In this document: in pieces, positions 56,150 through 64,000 of the stretch
Layout of the letters: every line of letters starts with the position of its first letter
How positions within the stretch are numbered: position 1 is the stretch's first letter
NCBI RefSeq assembly: GCF_000340215.1
Contig: NW_006921534.1
Coordinates: 868,001-932,000, forward strand
Length of the DNA: 64,000 nucleotides
DNA from: Pseudocercospora fijiensis CIRAD86
Lineage: Eukaryota > Ascomycota > Dothideomycetes > Mycosphaerellales > Mycosphaerellaceae
Direction: 5' to 3'
Position numbers and translations under genes: made by a program
The notes under the pieces: generated by a model
The model's database searches: none
What the model was told of the DNA's origin: nothing
The model's input: only the letters and a program-made list of their open reading frames with translations

Positions 56150-59100
56150 TATACTAGTGTTATAGTTGTTACCCTCTAACTACCTTGCCTACTGCCCTGC
56201 CCTTCTTTCCCCCTCTTCTTCCCTCCTTCTTATCTACTCCTTAGTTTCCCTTGCTAGTACGAATTGTTGTATAAATCCCTATTTAATGATCTACTTTACT
56301 ATCCTCTTTAGGTCTTCTTTACTCTAGATTAGCTTATCGTATTCCCTTTCTATTGCTTTTAGTCTCTAATTACTTCTACCTTCTAACTATTAAGGGTAGA
56401 CTAGTAGTATATACTTAGGGTTCTGAGATTGGTAGCTATATTAGTAAGCCCTACTTTTAATTCCTAGGACGTTTCTTCTAAATAGGTAAGATCTAAGTCT
56501 AATGTATTTAGATCTAATTTAGATAGCTAGGCTTGCTTCGGCCCTGTTTAGGTCCTTGTAGAGCTAGTAGTTATATTAACTAAATTTGATTAGTGCCTTT
56601 AGGGTTCCTAGTCTGACTTGTGTTTTATTCTATTCCTGCTCCTATAGGTGTCTAGCAATTAATTCTACTAGGCTTTGTTTCTCTCCCTTTAGTTTGTCTT
56701 CCTTTAGTCTTATATTTAGTTCCTAAAGCTCTTTCTCTAGCATTTCTCTTATTAAGACTCTATATTGCTCTAGGTCTTTAACTTTCTAGGGAGTTATTTA
56801 TAGTCTGTCTCGCCTCCTAGTCCTAATATACTAGGCTTTTATCTTGTCTATTGCTTTGTAGATAGTCTATTAGGCTAAGTATTCTATTGTCTTTGCTATA
56901 TATTGGTGTCTTAGTCCCTTAAAGTATTGTTTAACTAGTAGGATCCCTAATTCTATTTCTACTACCCTTATTAGTATAGTTTTGTATACTCCTAGGATTT
57001 TCTTTAGGCTTTAGGTTTAGGACCTACTAACTAGTTGTTCAATCCTCTTTAGTGTTTTCTCCTAGGCTGTCTATATCTATACTCTATATAGTATTACTAG
57101 CTTAATAATTGCTTTGTATATAACTTTAGCTTTCTCGAATGTAGCCCCCTATATAGAGGCTATAAGCCTATTAATAGATTGTATATTAGCATCTACCCTC
57201 TGCTTTGCCTTCTTTACTTATAGTCCCTAATTTAGTTTTAGATCTAGCTAGATCCCTAGTACCCTAAGCTCTACTAATAGTTGGGTTTCAAAGCCTTAGA
57301 TAGTAATTGATTGCTTTATATTATAGGTTGATTTAGCCTTGCTAAAGTGGATAAGCTAGTACTTTTCTAGGGCGAATTTTGCTCTATACCTCCTTACCTA
57401 TTTTTTATACTCCTAGTGCTTCTCTTCTAGGATCTTACAGTTAGTTTCTATTATCTTAGACTAGGCTAGGATATTCGTATTATCTACAAACCCTAATGCT
57501 AATGTGTTTTTTAATTCTAGGAGTAGGAGTAGGTCTACTATAAAGATAAGGAAGAGGATTAGGGAGAGTATTAATCCTTAGGGGATTCCCTTTTTAGTTA
57601 GTATTAGGTCTAATTTGAATTTGCCTAGAATAAGCTATATTGATCTTTCCTATAGGAAGGACTAGATAAATTGGACTATCTAGTTTAGTATAGCTTTCTA
57701 TTTAAGTATATATAGGAGCCTTTTATAGGAGATATTGTTAAAGGCTCCTAAGATATTAAGGGAGAGGAGGGTTGCTACCTAGTTTTAACTATAGTGCTAG
57801 ATATACTTAATCTGTTCTATAATTAGTTCTATAGCTATTAGTATTAACCTCTTCTTTCTTCCTCCTATCTAGCCTTTAGGAAGGATGTTCCTTTCCTCGG
57901 TAAAGGTTGTTAGCCTTTTAGCGACAATTTTTTCTAGTACCTTACCTATTATATTAAGTAGGGCTATTAGTCTATAGGCCTTAAGCTGTATATAGTCTTC
58001 CTTCTAGGGCTTCCTTAGCACTACTATTAGGGACTTCCTAAATAGTCTTAGGTAGTGTCCTAGTGCTAGGCTTTATAAAAAGATATTAGCTAGTACTAGG
58101 GCTAACCCCTTCCTATATACTTTTAGAAGTTTGTTATAGATCTTGTCTTCTCCTAGTGCCTTATTGCCTAGAATTTTCTTTAGGATCCTTTCAATAGTTT
58201 CGGGTTTAACCTAGGTATCTCTTAGTATGCCTAGCAGTAGGGTCTCTTGTTCTATCTCCCTTATATCTAATAGGTCTGCTTATACTTTTCTATAGAAGAA
58301 GTGTTAGCCTAGGGCTCTTACTTTCCCTTCTATTGTAGTCTATATTTGTCCTTATTAGTCTATAATGTCCGGGAATTATAGTAGTATATCCTTATCTTAT
58401 TTAGGTCTCCTTACCTATTTAGCTATCCTCTATATCTCCTCTAGTTTCTTTATAATTATTCCTATTATAGATCTCTATTCTTGTATCTTGTCTTTCTTAA
58501 TCTGGATCTTCTTTTCCTAGCAGGCTTTATTATAGTTGTCCTATGCTTCTTAGGTATAGGTTTGTATCTACTGCCTCTTAGCCTTCCTTACTACTTTAAC
58601 CTTCCTTATATACTTACTAGTCTAGTATAGTTGCTAGTATAGTGAATGTTTCTTTACTAGGGTATGCTTTCTAGCTACCTATTTTAGGATTCCTATTAGT
58701 TCTTCTACTGCTTTATTAATATCCTCTAGCCTTAGTAGGTACTTTGTTAAGAGTTCCTCTAGTTTTTGGTCCCTTTCTAGTTCCTCCCTAATCCTATCCT
58801 ATTAGGTACCCTTCTAGTTAAGCTTCTCCTCTAGTTCCCTTTCCTAATTAGCTTAGATATTTAGCTCAATCTATACCGGGAAGTAGTCTAATGATTCTTC
58901 TAGTTCCTAGTTGATCCTGTATCTTATAATCCTGTTCCTAATCTAATATAATGTAAAGTATAGGTCTAGTATGCTACTGCTTCCTCTTGCCTCCTAAGTA
59001 ATTAGTCCCTTTAGGGTAATAATTTCTATTTCTTCCCTCTCTAATATATCAATTAGTCTTCCTGCTAGGAAGTAGTAAGCTAGGGTAAAGTCTAAGCCCT

Positions 59101-59565
59101 AGAGGGGGTAGTAGAGGTTGAAATCCCTAAGTAGGATTTAGTAGGTATTCCCCTAGATAACTCTAGGTAGTCTTTCTAGGGTTTTTAGTTAGGTACTGCT
59201 TCTTAAGTCTAGTAGTAGGTTGTATATATAGTGGACTTAGAGTATACCTTAGGATGTCTCTACTTAAACTAATATTAGGTCCCTATCCTCCTATAGTAGA
59301 GCCTACTAGGTTTCTATATCTATCTCCTTACTAATATAGATATATATCCTTAAGGCTCCCTAGTTGTAGATAATTAGGTAGTATCTTAAGTCTTTAACTG
59401 TTGCTAGTCTCTTTGTATATAAGTTAAGCTAGGGCTCTTAGATTGCAATAATGTAATATTCTTTTAGGTTTAGTGCTTGAAGGAAGCTCCTCTATACCTT
59501 GTTTTTGCTCTTATTAATATTATACTATATAATGTTTAGTAATATTGCAATGTTTATTAGGTTTT
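56150..59565 (-). pseudogene. LINE ORF2: AP-endonuclease and reverse transcriptase
   Basis: Reading down the minus strand: the endonuclease begins near 59,560 (IIQYNINKSKNK), with IIAIQEP at about 59,440, RDFNLYYPL at about 59,110 and SLDYFPVQIEL at about 58,870-58,895. Reverse transcriptase includes IPQGLILSLILFL at 57,550-57,590 and the catalytic box FVDNTNILA at 57,465-57,500, with D changed to N. The C-terminal part with YKDLNRAEASLAI near 56,530-56,570 and IKQGFIQQFVLARE near 56,250-56,290 is typical of Tad1-like ORF2 ends. The ORF encodes the enzymes for target-primed reverse transcription; no function is left. Confidence 0.85.
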
Positions 59566-59799
59566 ATCTATATTATTTCCCTATAAGTTTTCCTTTAGTC
59601 TTCCCTCGCTTTAGACTAATATTTGACTAAGCTTTGTCTACCCTGCTTCCTTTCCTATAATGTTAAGGTATCTTAGTCTCCCTAGTTGCTAGTAACTCTC
59701 TTATGCTAGTAAGGCCCTAAATATAAACCTATTATCTTATCTAGACCTCTTTTGTAGCACTTAGCTAGGTTGCTTCTATACCTAGCTGCCCTAGCTTAT

Positions 59800-60850
59800 T
59801 ATATATCTTTTTAGTGTATTGATTCTAGCTTCCTTTGCCTTCCTCGCTACCTGTATTCTTACTAGGCATTCCTTCGCCTAAGAGGGGTGTCTTTTAGTAT
59901 AGTATATATATCTTGCTTCTCCCTTGTATGCTTTGCATTCTTTAACCTAGTAATCCCCTATATAATAGGAGTAGGTATTGGTTGTCTTTATATACTTAGC
60001 TACTAAGTATCTATAGTGTTAACATTTAAAGTACTCTATTATCCTATAGTTGCTTCTATATATCTCTATTTCTAATCTCTTATAGTCCTAGAACAACCCC
60101 TAGTCTAGTACTATATTAGCTTGCTCTACACTCCCTATCTAGATAATTAGGGAAGACTGCTTCTTAGTCTCCTCGATTTTCCTTTTAATCTATACTACTT
60201 TTGTAATCTTTAGGCCTAAGTATATAGCTTGGTTTTGTCTCTATAGGCTCTCAATATCCTATTCTTCCTTAAAGCTTCTTGTTATACTATAGGCTATAAT
60301 TATAAATTGCTATTAGGAGACCTTTGCTGTTTTCCCTATCTTAGTTGTCTATTCTTTTTATATTTCTAGCTTCTTTTTGTCCTGCTCTTATACTATAAAT
60401 AGCTTAATTACCCCTTTTCCTTCGTTCCTAGCCCTAATTACCTCTTTAACTGTAATTCTTTCTACAATCTCTTTCCCTATAAGTCCTTAGATTTCCTTTT
60501 ACTCCTATAGGTCCGTAATATAGACTCTAACTACTGTCCTTAGGGGTTTTAGCGCCTCCTAACTAGCTACTGCTACCTAGGTACGGTAGTTTAGGCTTGT
60601 TTCCTGTTGTTTCTTCGTAATCTTTGCTGCAACTATATTAGCTACCTTTATAATTACGTAGCTTGCCTAGTTGTAGATTGCTTTTAGTCCTCTAAGGAGT
60701 TCTGAGATTATTATCCTATATGCCCTCTTAGGGGTTCTTCTATCCTCCGCCTTTAGCACCTCCTCTGCCCTAGTATATAGTGCTTTCTATTCGTCCTCCC
60801 TTCCTTCCTAACTGTCTTCCCTTCGTCTCTAATTGTTCGCTGCTATTTAG
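59800..60850 (-). pseudogene. LINE ORF1 with three CCHC zinc knuckles
   Basis: A gag-like RNA-binding protein. The N-terminal half carries TPKRAYRIIISELLRGLKAI near 60,700 and a GKEIVERITVKE region near 60,450. Three consecutive zinc knuckles follow near 59,870-60,030: FKC-stop-HYRYLVAKY, YSYYIGDY-stop-VKEC, and YIYYTKRHPS-stop-AKEC. Several Cys and His read Tyr or stop. It lies directly upstream of ORF2, as in Tad1 and related LINEs. The start codon is not identified. Confidence 0.8.
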
Positions 60851-60900
60851 CAATGTATTTTCCGGTATGCTATATAACGTAGCACTCGTAGATCCAGATG

Positions 60901-61756
60901 AGTTACTAATACTAGCTAGTTAGTAAAAGCTATATAAGATTAGAACTTAGTTTAGGTTACGTATCTAGACTAAACTATACTATATAATTAGGTCCTTTTT
61001 ATAGTCTATAATAACGTAGCTGATAAGATTAATATATATAGGCGTTTAAGAAGCGATCAATCGCGTAAGTACTCCTTTAAAGACTATACTAACTAGATAG
61101 CATTAAAAGAAGTAGAATAGTCTAGCGTAAAAGAGAGTATATTAACTATAACATTTTTCTTCCGTCTACTTAGCTTACTAGCGTTCGAATTTTCGTCGAA
61201 TAGGGCTCGGCAAGCTTGAGAATTATTAGGGATTGAATTAGTTTAAGGGCTCGATATAGGTCGGTATATAACCGGTCGTACTATATTAGAGGGTATTAGT
61301 ATTATTACACAACTATATAGTATGTTTAAGGCAAGAAGGTTATAGAATTAGTCGAACAAATCCGGATATTATAGGATAGCGATTTAACTATATAGCACTA
61401 ACAATCTGGTATTATCTTAGGCTTTATCTACTAGTCGAGTAACGGATAGATTTTCGCGTTTAAGGTCGCAAATAACGGGCAAAGGCAGTCGGTAAAGAGT
61501 ATACTAGGACCGGTAATATATAGATATTTGTCGTAATATTAATGTAATAGTAAAGAGGCTATTATATCCTAGAAATTACGATAACTTCTAAAGCCGGCTA
61601 GCGGATATAACCGACGCTATAATTACTATTCTCGGTTACATTACTAAATAGAAGGCTGTTTAATTATAATCGGTTAGCTCCTAGTAAATATAGCGATAAC
61701 CTCGATACTTAGCGAAATCTAATCTCTTCTATAATATATATCCGAATATCAAAATC
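60901..61756. other. RIPped stretch without recognisable content
   Basis: No domain on either strand. It could include the LINE 5' untranslated region and the flank of the next element. Confidence 0.45.
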
Positions 61757-63110
61757 TATTAACTTACCTTCGCTAATAACAACGCTTTTAGCTTATTAAT
61801 ACTACTCTTTGTCTCTATCGCCGTCGCTCTAATACCTTCTACTAACTTTTGTAAATCAGATACCGTTAATTAAAGACTATCTACCGTTACCTATACGCTA
61901 TCGAACCTCGCCGCCGTCGCCTTATAGTTAGTATTTAGCGCCGATACTAAATCCTCTACCTTCGTACTCGATCCGGCTTATGCCTCTAATAACTCGATCT
62001 TCCGCTTCTTAAAGGAGTTAGCCTTTCGCTTAAGGTCTAGTATACTATTAAACTAGCGCTTAGATTACTTTATATCCTTCTCGGTAAGATTAGTAAGACT
62101 ATTCGAGGCTATAGTATACTCGCCGATTAGATTCTTCTTAGTAATACTAGCCTATTGTAGCGACGTGCTACTCGTACGATTAAGTAAGAGACCTTTACTT
62201 ACAACTCGAGCCTATACCTTCCGATTACGGCTATTATTGTCCTTAGCGGCGGCTTCTAGATTATCTTCTATCTCCGCCTATTCTTTAGTATTAAACTCGT
62301 TTTAAGAGCAACTCGTTGTCGAAGGTCTAGTACTCGCTAAGCGACCTATTGCTATATCGAATAATGCCTCCTTCTCTTTATCTATCTACTCTTCTTTAGC
62401 TATAGTCTGCTTACTAGCTTCCTTATCCTTCTTCTTAGCTTCTATTATAGCTATTATAGCTATTAACTTGTCTAACTTAATGTCTATAGTACTCGGGTTC
62501 TTATCCTCGGATATATTCCTTAATAAGTTGGCTAACCTCTTACTAATCTAACTATTTACCTTGCCTTTACTAAAGACAATGCGCTTTAAGTTCTTCGGAT
62601 ACTTTAGCGCTAACGACAACTCTCGCTTCGCCGTCTGTTCTACCTCCGTCTTATACTTATTAACGAAACTACTAAGCGGCTCGTAATAGAAGCTAAAAGA
62701 GTGCTAGATAAGGACTCGAAGGACGAGGAGTTTAATAACCGCTATCTACTTAACTGCCTTGCCTTTAACTAGACCTTTACCTTTGCCTTTGCCTCGAGGC
62801 GTTAGTTTATCGGGCACCTCTTCTATTAGGTTGTCCTTATTAACCTAACCTTCTTCTTCTATACTATCTTCTATACTATCTTCTATACTATCTTCTATAC
62901 TATCTTCTATAGTCGCTTGCTTAGCCGACTAAGCGCCTAAGCGCTTATTATCCGCTGCTATTATAGAAGCCCTAATACCGGTTCCCTTACTAATCGCCTC
63001 TTATTCGGATGCCGCTACTAGAGCTATACCTTCGTCCTATTAAGGGCCGGGTTTCTTACTAGTTTCCGGCCTTGCTAGGGGAGTAGAATACGTTAGGTCG
63101 AGCTTATAAG
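61757..63110 (-). pseudogene. Charged, coiled-coil-like ORF of unknown element
   Basis: One minus-strand frame is readable from about 63,100 to stops at about 61,757-61,763. Upstream it has an acidic repeat of D-S-I-E units and a basic GKGKGKG patch. LSSFVNKYKTEVEQTAKREL follows near 62,630-62,690, then SKGKVNS and LANLLRNISEDKNPSTID near 62,480-62,540, and an Ala/Lys/Glu helix. The C-terminal end is heptad-like, with VDSL, LTVSDLQKLVEGIRA and SSINKLKALLLAKVS. Stops mostly replace W or Q. No catalytic domain. It resembles a structural or gag-like protein of a mobile element, but the partner genes are not seen. Confidence 0.45.
62857..62904 (-). repeat. 12-bp tandem repeat, four units (D-S-I-E on the minus strand)
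   Basis: TTCTATACTATC four times without change, then a partial unit. It encodes an acidic four-residue repeat in the minus-strand ORF. Confidence 0.9.
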
Positions 63111-64000
63111 GAACAGACGAGGCTAAATTAAACTACGACTATAAACTTTGCTAAGATTAAGTGCTTTCTAAGGCTAATTAAGAAGCGGTTTAAGAGCTCT
63201 ATACCTGTTACGCATTCGCCTCTAGTTAATAAACTAACTAATCTACAAAGACTACTAAGTAAGACTAGCCGCCGGTTGCGACTATTGCGACTGCTATTAA
63301 GCCGATTATAAGTAAATAGAAGCGGTCCTTAGTCTGTAAGCTAAATACGTATATAGGTCGATAAAGCGTAGATTCTTAAGCAGACTAGACTATAGAAATA
63401 GACTAGATCGCGGCGGCTATAATAGCGACGACTATAGTAGTATAAACGGCGGCGTACTCGGATAATAATACTGCTATATTAGCACTAGAGTCTCTAAATA
63501 TAGCATATAAGAATTAGGCGGCGAATACTATTATTACGACTAGTATTAAGATAGCTATAAAGCCGGAGGTTAACTACTTCGTACTATACTTCCGTACGCG
63601 CTATAGAGTAGATCTAGTTAGCTCTATAGCCCTTTATTTAGATTATAGAAGGCGTATAAGTGCGATAGTATATAATTGCGGTCTATTACTAATAGTTATT
63701 ATCGTTATAGGTAGTCTAACAATCGATACGCGACTAGAATACGCGTAGCAGTCGACTCTATAGTACGATTAACCTTATAAGCTTCTAACCGTATTTACTT
63801 CCAGTTAGTCTACTGCCTACTCTATTCAAGCGGACCTATACCTACCCTTCCTTACGGCGTAGGTAAGATAGGGCTACTAAACTATAGAGGTTAGCTCGAA
63901 GTGGTCAGGTATAGCAAGGGGCTAGAAGGCAGTTATTTACTTACTAACCTAATCTATCGATGCGGTATTTTAGAGTTCAGTTGCTTAAACGCTAGATTAA
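63111..64000. other. RIPped stretch to the window edge, content unresolved
   Basis: Fragmentary plus-strand frames near 63,240-63,700 look protein-like but no family is recognised. Confidence 0.4.

Larger units (their letters stand above)
55976..60900 (-). mobile_element. Tad1-like LINE (non-LTR retrotransposon), RIP-inactivated on mainly one strand
   Basis: Minus-strand element with a zinc-knuckle ORF1 followed by an endonuclease-reverse transcriptase ORF2. The 3' end is near 55,980, where the minus strand shows short ATCT repeats that may be the tail. The 5' end is not fixed. The base pattern differs from the neighbours: on the plus strand TG is common but CA and CG are scarce. Confidence 0.8.

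Overview
The window reads as a piece of a filamentous ascomycete genome, probably a Dothideomycete (class is an inference from gene style and intron form). A gene island of about 10 kb (roughly 30.36-40.8 kb) with ordinary composition lies between two long blocks of transposable elements destroyed by repeat-induced point mutation (RIP). In the blocks, CpA and TpG are rare, TpA is very common, CpG survives in most elements, and old frames can be followed for kilobases because decay is almost purely by C-to-T and G-to-A change: W and Q codons became stops, H became Y, and the D of catalytic pairs became N.

Left block, 1-30.3 kb: the 3' part of a plus-strand Ty3/gypsy chromovirus-type pol with its LTR (1-3063); a minus-strand gypsy copy cut off at the integrase zinc finger (3064-7090); a stretch with 10-bp and 83-bp tandem repeats; and a Helitron whose one frame runs from about 9.5 kb to 17,134 through a Helitron N-terminal domain, HUH Rep, PIF1-like helicase and a tail resembling a Ulp1 (C48) cysteine protease. 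The Helitron is split by a 12.3-kb gypsy-type LTR element (17,135-29,417) after which the Helitron frame resumes in phase. This LTR element carries gag-protease, pol, and a third, unrecognised ORF of about 930 codons behind a promoter-like stretch. A 27-bp near-palindrome containing TAATG occurs five times in it, at the ORF junctions. At its gag-pol copy the TAA closes the gag frame and the overlapping ATG opens the pol frame.

Gene island: a short-chain dehydrogenase with a 51-nt stopless intron (minus), a small RBR/IBR-finger protein (minus), a decayed FAD monooxygenase (minus), a promoter with a 626-nt ATG-free leader and a 5'-leader intron (plus), a Bmt5-like 25S rRNA uridine methyltransferase (plus), a fragment of a fungal membrane protein (minus), and an old-yellow-enzyme family oxidoreductase (plus) whose 3' end is lost at the RIP border. 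Three redox enzymes beside RIPped repeats may be the worn edge of a metabolic cluster, but no backbone synthase is present.

Right block, 40.9-64 kb: an (ATTCT)30 array; a 9.9-kb hAT transposon (41,200-51,133) with perfect 20-bp terminal inverted repeats, a minus-strand hAT transposase and at least one more unrecognised minus-strand ORF; a second fragment of the minus-strand gypsy family; an unresolved AT-rich stretch; a minus-strand Tad1-like LINE with zinc-knuckle ORF1 and endonuclease/reverse-transcriptase ORF2, mutated mainly on one strand; and a charged, coiled-coil-like ORF of unknown origin. I saw no tRNA, rRNA or CRISPR array. Limits of RIPped ORFs are approximate and all domain calls are by eye.
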